64,000 bases of DNA, from the NCBI GenBank assembly GCA_023091665.1, contig JALJCQ010000031.1, positions 744,001-808,000 of the forward strand. The letters are read 5' to 3'. The stretch is from Pythium myriotylum (taxonomy: Eukaryota > Oomycota > Peronosporomycetes > Pythiales > Pythiaceae). The position numbers and the translations under genes were made by a program. Positions 41,206-50,872 of this stretch are shown here, one piece after another (within the stretch, counting starts at the first letter, position 1; every line of letters starts with the position of its first letter). The notes below the pieces were generated by a model. The model had not been told where the DNA came from, ran no database searches, and saw only the letters and a program-made list of their open reading frames with translations.

Positions 41206-42171
41206 GGAATGGTAGGTCGGAGCCTTTACAGCATGATTCCCCATCCACGAAGGGAGTTGACCTTGTCCATAGAGCTAACGATTCGCCCATCCAACCGACT
41301 CTACGAGCACAGGATGGTTGCTGACTTCTTCGGGACCCGTATCATAACCGGGAATCGAGACATCGCGAGAGGTGTCGCATCCATCAGCAATCAGGCTCGT
41401 CTCAAGAGTCCGCCTGGTGTCCAGGATGGAAAACGCGCCACTTGGACTGAGAATCTTTGGGATGGCATTCTCAATGTCAACGCTGCCAACAATGTGGAGC
41501 CTCTCAAAGTACCGCCCTTTGGTATGCATTGACTCTGTCGGTTAGGAGATCAGCCACAATGATATCATAGCTCGCGTCATCGGAGTGTCGCGATGTGGCG
41601 GTGTCTGATCAAAGAGATCACGCCACAAAAGAACAAACTATCGCTTTTTGATTATGTACTCCTACTCGTGTCACTGGCTCACCCTCAGTTGCAGCTGTCG
41701 AAGTTTGAATAGCAGCAGGCTGCAGATGTTAACCTGGCTGATTCCGGCTCCAAGTCCTCTCTCTTCTCCCCAGGCTTTCAAGGATGAAAAAGTGCAGGGA
41801 GGGGAACGACTTGGCACCTGAACTTGGTGAGTACAAGAAGAAAGAGAACGAAGAAACGCTATGGCGTGTGCATTTAATGGATTCCAAGCGGTCTCGCAGT
41901 GGTGGCATCATCAAGATACAGCACGTTCTTGCGCTAATAGAGTCTTCTCGAGTCTCCGATCATCCTCTTCTGACACGCCTGTCAAAAGCGAAACCAGCTG
42001 CTGATATCTTCCCATCCCATTACATGTTGAATTGAGACGAGCCACGAGGTCGTTCACTGTTTGCCAGCATCAAGTGGACGACGTCACAGTTTGTTGCGCC
42101 ACTCGCTGCGACAGATTTGACTTCAGCAGCTCACCAAACTACCGGAGAATCATGTACAACCAAAAGGGATG
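41206..42171. other. Intergenic, no gene seen
   Basis: No supported gene. The segment holds the upstream region of polygalacturonase 2 and ends at the left target repeat of the MULE (AACCAAAAGGGATG at 42158-42171). Confidence 0.55.
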
Positions 42172-45084
42172 GGAAGCGTCTAATACAGGTCAATTTGAAG
42201 GTCAGGTCAGCGCCTGTTTTATGCTCACATCCACTTGGTCAGGCAATTGGTCACGTCGGGGAACAGATGGTCAGGAAGCAGGTCACGTCGTGCCACGTGG
42301 CCTCGGCTTTCGTGGCTCTCGAGGTCAGGCTTTGGACGCCAACACAGCCTTCTCGACAACAAAAAAAATAAATAAACAAGACCCGAAGAGAACAGGAGTC
42401 GACCTGCCGGCACTACCAACCGCCATGACGCGAATGACACCAACGTCTCCCCAACCCAGCTTATCATCACGATCGTCACCTTCGTCTCCTTGCGCCTCCC
42501 CGCTCGTGGAGGCGCGGCGCGACCGTCTCCAACACGAGGCCTTCGTATGGGGGAACAACGTTCGGCACGACAGCCACTTCGACTTGGAGGCGCGCCGGCG
42601 CCTCGAGGAACGGCTCGAGTTTGACCAGCAACTTCGTGACGGGAGGGAAGCCGTTCTTCGGGGCGACCACCTCTCGACCATGCAATCACGCCTCCACGAG
42701 CGGGCGAGTTCGGCTTTCTTCTCGGCCCGACGAGAACGTGGTCGGTCGCGCTCGCTCGAAACTTCACGTTACCGCAGCCACGACAGCAACAGGACCACCT
42801 CTCTCTCTTGTCGCCGTGCGCGTTATCGCGAAGGTACGAGATCAGGCTCGACCACTTCATCTCAGCGCCGATCGTACTCACGATCGTGGACCCAGCGCTG
42901 GGGACGGTCCTCGCCATCGCGCTCCCGGTCGCGCTCGAGTTCCCGCTCTCGTCCTCGCTCTCGTCCGCGCGCGAGTTCTCGCTCTCGTCCTCGCTCTCGT
43001 CCTCGCTCTCGTTCGCGCTCTCGTCCTCGCTCTCGTCCGCGCGCGAGTTCCCGCTCTCGCCCTCGCTCTCGTTCGCGCGCGAGGTCACGCTCTCACTCTC
43101 CGTCTGCGTCGTATAATCGGTCTCGCGCATTTGAACGACCGAGAATTCACTTGGGTTCGGCGACCACGAGCCCACGTCGCTCTTGCTCTCCAGAGCCTCG
43201 TCTTCCATCGTTGCGTGCTGTAGTACGCAACGATGGAAGACCACAAGGTCATAATGTCGTCAACCAATTTGACTGGTTTGGTCTCGCCCAAGGCCAGCCC
43301 CGCATCGATATCCCTACATTGCAGCAGCAACCACACACACTACCCAGCAACTCTAATCGCTTACGACGTGACCGTACCGGCATGACAAAACTGTACTGGA
43401 AAGGGTATGAGTATACCCGCGCGAATATATCCAAGGTCAAAATTACATATCGATGCAGTTTCTATCGTTCGGAAAAATGTGACGCGCGCTTGGATTATTG
43501 CTTTGCGGAAGGCGGCTACTTTGACTATCAGAACCAAATTGAGCACGCATGCTCTCGTCGAGTTGAGACCAAAGTTGAACAATCTACGGATGGGGCGACA
43601 GTCACAGCTGGAAATGTTGCCACCGCGATGAAAAGTGAGATTGATCGCATCGCAATCTCAAACACCATGTCACCACAGGAGGCGTGGCTTGAGGTTAGCC
43701 GCCGTTTCCTATACAGTTCCTCCGTTCCCGTTTCAGGCTTATCCCGAAATCAAGCCATAAAACGGTTTCACAACGCTAGGTCTCGACACTACGGAAGCTC
43801 CATAAGTGGTAAAGTTGAGACACCACCACTAGCACTTGTGGTTGGTACCCAGCTTTATTTTTTTCAGTTCCACTATGTATGGCAAGCCGTTGGGAAAATT
43901 TCAAACAAGGCAAAGCGTCCAATTGATCGGATTGTAGGCTGGGCGCATCCAGCTCTTATCCGCCTATTGTCCTACAGCACGATCACCGTATTTGTCGATG
44001 GCACTTTTGACTGCGTTCCAGTTGGATTTCAGCAGTGCATTATTTTCATGGTGTTCGATGAGGCGAGTCAACTATACATTCCTATATTCTACGTACTGTC
44101 AACATCAAAGGCCAAGGAAGCGTACCTCCACGTGGTCCAGATGATTGACAACGCGTGCATTCGGCCGGTTGCGCCAGCCCAAGTCGTTTGCGACTTTGAA
44201 CAAGCTCTTATTGACGTTATGAGTGAGTGGTATCCGGAGGAAACAAGTATTGTCGGGTGCTATTTTCATTTTAAGAAAGCATGTCAGCGCAAGATGGTAC
44301 AACTTCGGATTTCCAAACCAGAAGTGAAGATTGCCATGGGCTGTGGAGTCCTTGATATGCTAACTGTCCTTCCCCATGACCATATCTGGCCGCGCGGGGC
44401 GATTTGGGTGCGTGACAAGATCATGGAAGACTGCGCGGCAGCCAACATGAAGTATTCTACGAACGAGTGGCGAGCGTTTTGGCGCTACTTTGAGCGCACG
44501 TGGATCAAGCGGTATAAGCCAGAGGTGTGGAATGTTTGGGATTTCGTGTCCCAGTCGGGTAAGGAGTACAAGAACGGCGCCGGCAAGCGTCTTGTGTCGC
44601 GGACCAACAATCCATTAGAGCGTTTCAACAGGACACTTAACCAAGCTTTTGGCGCGCCTCACCCTCCTTTAGAGAACTTTGTTAGGACCATCGAAAGGAT
44701 CTCCCGGGATTATGTGCAGCTCAAGAATGCAGTGATGATAGGAGACGCAGAAGCACCCGACCGAAGAACGCCGCTCGAGCTGCCCAAGCCAATCTGCCTC
44801 TCCGACGATGCCCCAAGCAATTGGGAAGATGATATGTGCGGGCTTTCCGATGACGAAGTGCACGACAGTGATGAGGATGACTCGGATGGCAGCGGAAATG
44901 AAAGCGCCAACTGAGATGATGTTAAATTAATACCTCGACTTTCTTGAATAAATTCTGGCCTTTAATCACACAATGATTTAGTATGTTTCTTCGTCTGACC
45001 ATCGGATGGCCCGGGCTCAACAGGTCACGAACGAGACATAGAAAAGACGCTGACCTGACCTTGAAATTGACCTGTTTAAGTCGC
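42172..45084 (+). mobile_element. Mutator-like element (MULE), 2.9 kb
   Basis: Terminal inverted repeats of about 37 bp are seen at 42176-42212 and 45048-45084. They agree at all but about 5 positions and share ACAGGTCAATTT and AAGGTCAGGTCAGCG. The flanks carry a near-identical direct repeat, AACCAAAAGGGATG (42158-42171) and AACCAAAGGGATG (45085-45097), which contains the target duplication. One transposase gene fills the element. The two ends are clear enough that the insertion looks fairly recent. Confidence 0.8.
42425..44914 (+). CDS. MULE transposase with Arg/Ser-repeat N-terminus
   Basis: The first good ATG inside the element is 42425, giving 829 residues. The N-terminus is charged and leads into about 75 residues of Arg/Ser/Pro dipeptides (42870-43110). 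A WRKY/FLYWCH-like zinc region follows (LYWKGYEYTR, YRCSFYRSEKCDARL, with a later HAC). The MULE transposase domain then has ITVFVDGTFDCVP (first Asp), VVCDFEQALIDV (second Asp), the CYFHFKKA block, and NNPLERFNRTLNQAFG with the final Glu. The tail is acidic. Known: MULE transposases move elements by cut and paste and create 9-11 bp duplications. The frame is uninterrupted, so the gene may be active. The RS tract also reads open on the other strand, as expected of a simple repeat. Confidence 0.85.
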   Translation: MTRMTPTSPQPSLSSRSSPSSPCASPLVEARRDRLQHEAFVWGNNVRHDSHFDLEARRRLEERLEFDQQLRDGREAVLRGDHLSTMQSRLHERASSAFFSARRERGRSRSLETSRYRSHDSNRTTSLSCRRARYREGTRSGSTTSSQRRSYSRSWTQRWGRSSPSRSRSRSSSRSRPRSRPRASSRSRPRSRPRSRSRSRPRSRPRASSRSRPRSRSRARSRSHSPSASYNRSRAFERPRIHLGSATTSPRRSCSPEPRLPSLRAVVRNDGRPQGHNVVNQFDWFGLAQGQPRIDIPTLQQQPHTLPSNSNRLRRDRTGMTKLYWKGYEYTRANISKVKITYRCSFYRSEKCDARLDYCFAEGGYFDYQNQIEHACSRRVETKVEQSTDGATVTAGNVATAMKSEIDRIAISNTMSPQEAWLEVSRRFLYSSSVPVSGLSRNQAIKRFHNARSRHYGSSISGKVETPPLALVVGTQLYFFQFHYVWQAVGKISNKAKRPIDRIVGWAHPALIRLLSYSTITVFVDGTFDCVPVGFQQCIIFMVFDEASQLYIPIFYVLSTSKAKEAYLHVVQMIDNACIRPVAPAQVVCDFEQALIDVMSEWYPEETSIVGCYFHFKKACQRKMVQLRISKPEVKIAMGCGVLDMLTVLPHDHIWPRGAIWVRDKIMEDCAAANMKYSTNEWRAFWRYFERTWIKRYKPEVWNVWDFVSQSGKEYKNGAGKRLVSRTNNPLERFNRTLNQAFGAPHPPLENFVRTIERISRDYVQLKNAVMIGDAEAPDRRTPLELPKPICLSDDAPSNWEDDMCGLSDDEVHDSDEDDSDGSGNESAN

Positions 45085-45150
45085 AACCAAAGGGATGATG
45101 CTTGCACATGCGTCTCAGTGCGATTTCATTGTCATTGAATGGTTTCCAGG

Positions 45151-46374
45151 TCAACTTTCCATAGGTTCTGAAAAGAGCAAGTGTGGTGCGCCTACTGCCG
45201 ATCGCCACCGCGAAAAACCGGAGGAAATATCGAGATAGAGACGGCGAAGGTAGTTGGGCTCTTGGTTCAGCGCAATGCCTCCGAAGAACACGTCGCATGC
45301 AGCTTCTCCTGACGTGCGGCGGTCTTGGAAGTTGTACCATGAGAACGTCGTCGCGTGGCAGCTCTGAGTCTCATGCTCGATAAAGCTTTGACGCGCAGCT
45401 GCCTTACTTAGGCTTCCCGTACGAGCCAATGGCACGGAGCGGAATGCAATCAGCCGCCCGCCGTGGACGGCCGCGCGCGCGATAAGCACGAGCGAATGGC
45501 GAGCCGACGATTGCTCACCCACAGCGATTCCGACGACACAACACCCTGGGAAGACACGCTGAATCACCTTCAGGTTGGTGGCCTGTGGCTGGATACGTCT
45601 GTAGCCGTCTAGGTCCGTGAGTAATGACCAAGTCTTCTCCATGAGTTCGTCTGCTGAAAATCTAGGGAGGCGAGTGGCCATGCAGAACGGGAGGACAACG
45701 TTGTTGCCCCTAAGTTTGTAGTCATGTTGGAGACCCCATCCTTCGTGCTGCGCCTCAAATACCCAGTCGGATCGACTAAGAGTCTCCCTCATCTCGTGAC
45801 AACTCATTTCAACGAAGGTTTCGGCTTCTGGAACGGTTAGAGGGTCGGCATGAACCATCATCTCCATGATTGTTACCGGGTCGATCACAAACGACCCCTT
45901 CTTGTGTGTTTCTGTGACTGTGGCTGGCTGAACATCGATGGATGGTTGGACTTCAACGGAAAAAGTCGTGCTCAGTGTCGTCGTTTGGAGTACGAGTCGC
46001 TCAATCTCCTCGCGAAATGCACGGTTCCAGGCGTGTAGTTGATCTGCTTGAGCCACAAGAGCAAGATACTTGTCGCGGTGATGTGGGGGCTCTGTGCCTG
46101 CGCGTAGGATGTGTCTCCATTCCAAGATCTTTTGATCGCGTTCAAGCTGTAGCAGCTCTCGTTGCAGTCGGAGACCTTTGCGTCGCGACTGAAACCGCTG
46201 CATGCGACGATTCTCCGCCAATAGCCGTCGCCTGCGACGTTCTTCCTGCACCATGTCTGTCGGAGACCTTGGACTGACGTTGGCCCCAGAATACGAGATC
46301 CCCACCACTTCGATGGAGTCATCTAGTAGGACTCTGACGGCATCCATCTCCGTTAGATGCCAGTCAAGTTTCAT
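45151..46374 (-). CDS. bZIP-like coiled-coil protein (oomycete family)
   Basis: From ATG 46374 this is 407 residues; the frame upstream has no ATG. A basic region (EERRRRRLLAENRRMQRFQSRR) runs straight into a leucine-rich heptad stretch (LRLQRELLQLERDQKILEW), about residues 45-90. This is a bZIP-like or basic coiled-coil layout. The C-terminal 250 residues (for example HEGWGLQHDYKLRGNNVVLPF, and DGYRRIQPQATNLKVIQRVF) look like a compact alpha/beta domain. Proteins of this shape form a large Peronosporales family, some annotated as M96 mating-specific proteins; I infer membership from layout only. No signal peptide. It may be a DNA-binding regulator. It is adjacent to the MULE's right end but not part of it. 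Confidence 0.65.
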   Translation of the reverse strand: MKLDWHLTEMDAVRVLLDDSIEVVGISYSGANVSPRSPTDMVQEERRRRRLLAENRRMQRFQSRRKGLRLQRELLQLERDQKILEWRHILRAGTEPPHHRDKYLALVAQADQLHAWNRAFREEIERLVLQTTTLSTTFSVEVQPSIDVQPATVTETHKKGSFVIDPVTIMEMMVHADPLTVPEAETFVEMSCHEMRETLSRSDWVFEAQHEGWGLQHDYKLRGNNVVLPFCMATRLPRFSADELMEKTWSLLTDLDGYRRIQPQATNLKVIQRVFPGCCVVGIAVGEQSSARHSLVLIARAAVHGGRLIAFRSVPLARTGSLSKAAARQSFIEHETQSCHATTFSWYNFQDRRTSGEAACDVFFGGIALNQEPNYLRRLYLDISSGFSRWRSAVGAPHLLFSEPMES

Positions 46375-47372
46375 GGCAACCAGCTGAAAGCTGTCCTGCA
46401 CTCTGGGTGGCTAGAAGGGAACTGGAGAGGGACCTTTCGAGGTCCAATCTTTGGAAAGATACTACGTCATCAGCACATGCGGTGGGAAGATGCGTGATTG
46501 TGCGTATGCACAGACTGAAAATGTGATTTCTCAACGCAATCCCATCGCAGGCAATCAGGAATCTGTAATGCATTAGCATGCCAGCAACAGTAGTGGGTTG
46601 CGGGGACTCAAGACGCCACAAATGCGGAGGACGGCAAGTCGCGCATAAAACCGATCAGGTTCTGGTCAGCAATGACCAGGGATAAGAGAACTTCTGAACA
46701 GCAAGAGCGTAGGTACATGCCACGAGGTTCGATATATCTGGGGTGAGCGGTGACCTCACCCACAAAAAGGTGGGGCGACTGCACAAATTGGGTCAGTTTG
46801 GAAACCTTGAGCGTTGTTGAAGTGAAGTTAGACGTCATCATGGGTGATGAGTTGTGTACCCATAGTGGGAGAGGGGCAAATATGGAAGGACAGTTCATGA
46901 TAGTTTACGAGAACTGGGATGGGTTGACGTTTGAGCAAATCCTAACGTCCGCTCAAAGAGGGAACCTGGTTGCATCGAACCGGTGCAACTTATTGTTCTA
47001 TTGTGTCTGGGCGTTTCAAGAAACCAGAGATCCATGGAACAACTAAACCTTCGTTGTTGGCAAACGTGCCAGGTTTCAAAATACAATCTCAATATGGTCG
47101 ATTAGAATGCCCAGGCTGATTAAATTCAGGCTGATCAACTATGTACCTACAGTACTGTCGTACGGTACACAATACAGCTCACGCAAGTCTGACAATGCTC
47201 ACGCAAGTCCAGCAATGCCACCCATTACGTCTCACTGGTAACTTCATTATTGATTGTCGATGTTGAACAAATGACGTGTCGGGATCGCGAAGTCTACAGC
47301 TAGACCTTTGTTTATTTACAAAGCCCTTCGCGACCAAACAAGTAAAGTTTATGCCGCAAACCAACGCTTCCA
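46375..47372. other. Intergenic, no gene seen
   Basis: Open frames at 46608-46898 (minus) and 46750-47046 (plus) overlap each other and have no recognisable family. Confidence 0.55.
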
Positions 47373-48518
47373 CTAGGCACACGTAACATCACCCGGCTGA
47401 CCGATGCAGCTGCCGTTGCTGGTCGCCGTGACAGAAATGTTGGACCAGTGCCACCCCGAGACCACTGCTGGGTTCACGTACACGTCGTACAAGTTTGTCG
47501 CCGTGCCGCTGAGACCCGAGATCGTGATGTCCTTGATGGTCACCAGGCTCGTCGCCAGCCCCGAGTATCCGCCCTGGGTCTTGTTGTAGTCCGAGTGCAT
47601 GACGATGGCATTCGTGACATTGACGAGCTCGTTGTCGATGTACGACACGTCCGAGATCAACCCGTTCAACGAGATGATCGTCTTGATTCGGAGACCATTG
47701 GTGTTGTTGATGATCTTGTTGTTCCGCACGGTGAGGCCCTGAACCGTGGACGAGACATCCACAGCAGCACCGCCCAGCGAGCCGACCGAGATGCCGTGGC
47801 CACCCGAGCAAATGTTGTTGGCGAAGAGTGTGTTGACACTCGACTGCATAGCGAGACAGTCATCCTGGTTCCGGACAATGTTGTTCGAGATCGTGACGCC
47901 GTTGTTTCGGCTCAAATCGAAGCCGTCCGTATTCTTGGCGAGGCCGTCACCGGCGCTCGAGTCGAGCGTGAGCCCGGAGATCTTTGTGTTGGTCGAGCTC
48001 AAGATGCTGAATGTACGGAACGGCGAGTTCTTGATCGTGAAACCCGAAAGAGTCGACGAGACCACCGTGTTGAGACGGAAGAACACGGGGCGAGTAACCG
48101 ACTGGCCGTAGGGCCAGTACCATTCGCCCTGGCCGTCGAGCGTGCCCGTACCGGAGACCTTGAGGTTTTCGCCCTTGAGCAAGATCAACGGACCGGCCCA
48201 CAGTTGGGTGCCGAACGTAGTGGTGCCTGTGAACGTGATAGACGCGCCCTTTGCAACGTTGGTGAGGTCGAGGGTCATGCCGGCAGGGACATTCAGAGAC
48301 GAGATCACGATGTTAGAGCACGAAGAGAGATCGGTCGTGTTCGAGTAGACGCCAGTTAGCGTGCAAGGGTCCTGAGCCGGAGGAGAAGGGGTTGTCGATC
48401 CGGCAGATCCGTCACCACACACCGGCTTGATGCCGTCCTGGCTGTTCATTCCTGTAGCCTGGCAGGCCGTCGCTGCGAGTGCGGCGAGCGTGAGACGAGT
48501 GAGAAGCTGGAGCTGCAT
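47373..48518 (-). CDS. Secreted polygalacturonase 3 (GH28)
   Basis: This is 381 residues from ATG 48518 with a signal peptide (MQLQLLTRLTLAALAATACQA). A further in-frame ATG at 48554 lies almost at the initiator motif (48553-48565) and is unlikely to be used. The GH28 blocks NTDGFD, QDDCLAM, GGHGIS and RIKT are intact. It lacks the longer Asn/Gly-rich spacer of polygalacturonase 2 but has a short Ser/Thr/Pro linker (STTPSPPAQDP). It is closest in layout to polygalacturonase 2 and is separated from it by the MULE and the bZIP-like gene, so those may have come between tandem duplicates. Expected role: pectin depolymerisation outside the cell. Confidence 0.95.
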   Translation of the reverse strand: MQLQLLTRLTLAALAATACQATGMNSQDGIKPVCGDGSAGSTTPSPPAQDPCTLTGVYSNTTDLSSCSNIVISSLNVPAGMTLDLTNVAKGASITFTGTTTFGTQLWAGPLILLKGENLKVSGTGTLDGQGEWYWPYGQSVTRPVFFRLNTVVSSTLSGFTIKNSPFRTFSILSSTNTKISGLTLDSSAGDGLAKNTDGFDLSRNNGVTISNNIVRNQDDCLAMQSSVNTLFANNICSGGHGISVGSLGGAAVDVSSTVQGLTVRNNKIINNTNGLRIKTIISLNGLISDVSYIDNELVNVTNAIVMHSDYNKTQGGYSGLATSLVTIKDITISGLSGTATNLYDVYVNPAVVSGWHWSNISVTATSNGSCIGQPGDVTCA

Positions 48519-48552
48519 TTGTAAGCGCGTGGGGTGCTGGGTACTCGCTGGC

Positions 48553-48565
48553 AAGTTGGAGAGTG
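48553..48565 (-). promoter_or_regulatory. Initiator motif of polygalacturonase 3
   Basis: CACTCTCCAACTT on the minus strand, 34 bp before the ATG at 48518. It is identical to the motif of polygalacturonase 2. Confidence 0.65.
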
Positions 48566-50064
48566 AGTGAAGACGACGAGGTGCCGAGACCCCATTACAT
48601 ATTCAGTCTGTCGCCAGGGAGGGAGGGTCCTTCCCTGTGGACATGCCTCGCACTAATCACGGCAGAACTTGAACACTCTTCGAACCGTATCAGATACAAT
48701 TTGACGTTAGTGCGCTGCTCGTTGGACTGGCTGGTCTCAAGGCACCAGCCGCTTCTCAATCAAAGCTCAATTTTAGAGCTTATTAAATCCCATATACTTG
48801 CAATAAATGATTCATATTAAATAAAGATATATAGGCTACTGGATATGCAAGAAGTATTTGAATTTTCATTTTATGTGAAACCTAATAAGATTGGCTGAAT
48901 GCCAATGCGAAGACCGAAGAAGTTTGGAGGAGCTGACAATTCAATCCCAGCCCGAGGCGGCGAAGGCATTCTTGGGACGGATTCGTTTCACCGGTGTCAT
49001 CCCGTGGGTGAGTCTGGCAATATGGTTCTTACGTGGTACGGTCGTGATGTGGGGTGTTGTGGGCGGAAATTAGTAGCGTGAGAAGCAATGATGCCCACGA
49101 CTCATAGGGACTTTTCATCCGACCCGATCGTTCATGTGTGTGTCCCACAATTGTACAACTCCAAGGGTGCGAGCAGGAGTTCTATTGTGTGCCCCGTAAA
49201 GCGCGTGCATCGGAGCAGGCGGTGACGTTGTCGCAAGCGTGGCTTCTACATTGTACACCATTTCAGAAGATCTGTCACCGGTTGAGAACGGCCAGATGGT
49301 TGGACAGTCCTGGTTCCTGGCTCATGCCACTTGTCCACGCGGAGGCACACTGTTCAACAGTTCGTTTGCACTTTACCATATCGTTCCTCCAGGGAGACTC
49401 GAGCCCAAGGCCTCTCGAAATCCACAGACGAATTAGTCGATGCCCGCCAGTCAAAATCATCTTGAGTTCTGGTCACCCGAGCTCGCCCGATGATGAAATC
49501 ACTGGGACACTCTCGTCGCGAGGACTCACTAGGCACGCCCAGTTTCTTCCCATCGCGACAGTGACCACTTCAAATCACCCTTTTGTGGTTCGACTCACAT
49601 CGCCTTGTCGTATCATCAGTGAGTTGCTTCAAGGAGCAATATCGTGGAGCCCTCTCGCTTGACGACAAGACCGCGTTGACGCTCCGCATACCTGAGACAC
49701 ATAACATGTTGGGCGGCGTGGAAGAGTGGGCGTCATCAATTATCAGTTACACACACTTGAGAAGAGAAGTACCTGTCAAAAAGGAGTTCCAACACCCGCA
49801 CTCGGCAATGCAGCTGACGTCACCCGCGCACCTCTCAATTTCTCCGCGTGTGTGAGATCGTCCCGACTGGGTTCAGCTCTCCAACTCATTCTCAATCCGA
49901 AGTGCAGGAGGTCCAAGTCAGCTGCCCTCCCTCGCAGGGTCATTCGAGCTTGCCTCGTCTCCTTCAAGGGAGAAATATCTTGAAGATATTTCTCATCCCC
50001 TCCTGAAGAAGCTCGAGATCAGAGCGGCAATGCGAGTCATTTGGGTACTTCCCCTCTCCTCCTC
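48566..50064. other. Intergenic, no supported gene
   Basis: AT-rich near 48770-48880. Frames such as 49138-49662 (174 codons) and 49583-49855 show no motif and overlap in several registers, so a decayed gene is possible but unsupported. An 11-bp hairpin, GAGAAATATCT TGA AGATATTTCTC (49970-49994), lies 70 bp before the next gene. Confidence 0.5.
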
Positions 50065-50859
50065 ATGGCCAAGCCCGGATTCTACGCGGTCGCTCGTGGC
50101 CACAACGTCGGAATCTACACGACATGGGACGAAACGAAGCGACAAGTGGACGGATTCTCAGGCGCCAGACACAAGAAGTTCACAACTGAACGAGAAGCTC
50201 GAGCGTTTCTCGAAGAAAACGGAGTAACAGCATCTCCCTCCATGTCAAGCCCACCTGATGACGATCTCGCTTACTTGAGCTTCGAGAATCTCGCCATCTC
50301 GAGCGATATCAATGACCCAATACTGGCGTTCTGTGCTGGAAGTGCTCCAAACGACGGGAATGCGAGTTATTCCGGCTATGCTTGCTTGATTCCTTCGGAT
50401 GGTAAGAAGATATGCTCCCCGGTGACGGAGCAAGAAGGCACCAAGCATACGAATAATCGTGCCGCCTACTGGGCTGCCCTTGCTGCGATCACCGAGGCGG
50501 ATCGATTGGACCCGTCGAAGATGAGAGAACTCCACGTTGTCACGTGCAACGAAATACTGGTCAAGACGATGAATGAGTGGATTGAAAAATGGGCGAGAAA
50601 CGGATGGAGGAGGAGTCGGGGTCAACCTGTGGAGAACGCCGACCTACTGAAGTCCATGCTTGACGGTATTGGTGATCGGACTGTCCAGTGGCGCCATGTT
50701 ACGGCCAACAGTAACAGACCATCATACGAATCGGTGTGGCTAGAGAAAGCCCGGGCAGAAGCCGGGCGACAACGGCTGCTTGCTGCGGACTCTACGACTC
50801 GGCTCGAAAGAACCCAGGACGAGCCCAAGCCACTGGGTCACGTGGCTCCGGCTCCATAA
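50065..50859 (+). CDS. RNase H1-like protein lacking catalytic acids
   Basis: This is 264 residues from ATG 50065. Residues 5-50 are a hybrid-binding (viroplasmin-type) domain: FYAVARGHNVGIYTTWDETK, then VDGFSGARHKKFTTEREARAFL, as at the N-terminus of eukaryotic RNase H1. Residues about 84-235 follow the RNase H fold, including HTNNRAAYWAALAAI and WARNGWRRSRGQPVENADLL. The four metal-binding acids are all replaced: A91 for the first Asp (FCAGSAP), A134 for Glu (NNRAAYW), C161 for the second Asp (VVTCNEI) and W225 for the last Asp (YESVWLEKARAEA). Known: RNase H1 cuts RNA in RNA:DNA hybrids and needs these acids. Inferred: a hybrid- or dsRNA-binding protein without nuclease activity. No transposon genes are attached. 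Confidence 0.85.
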   Translation: MAKPGFYAVARGHNVGIYTTWDETKRQVDGFSGARHKKFTTEREARAFLEENGVTASPSMSSPPDDDLAYLSFENLAISSDINDPILAFCAGSAPNDGNASYSGYACLIPSDGKKICSPVTEQEGTKHTNNRAAYWAALAAITEADRLDPSKMRELHVVTCNEILVKTMNEWIEKWARNGWRRSRGQPVENADLLKSMLDGIGDRTVQWRHVTANSNRPSYESVWLEKARAEAGRQRLLAADSTTRLERTQDEPKPLGHVAPAP

Positions 50860-50872
50860 GCGGTGCTTGTTG

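Noticed and set aside
40010..41290. Longer start for polygalacturonase 2 (non-signal N-terminus)
   Set aside because: The initiator motif at 41193-41205 lies inside the extension, and the ATG at 41176 gives a proper signal peptide.
42225..43244. 339-codon minus-strand frame with Glu/Ser/Asp repeats opposite the MULE RS tract
   Set aside because: It is the reverse reading of the simple repeat; the plus strand encodes a complete transposase.
49138..49662. 174-codon plus-strand frame as a host gene
   Set aside because: No motif, no ATG context or initiator, and it overlaps several other open registers.
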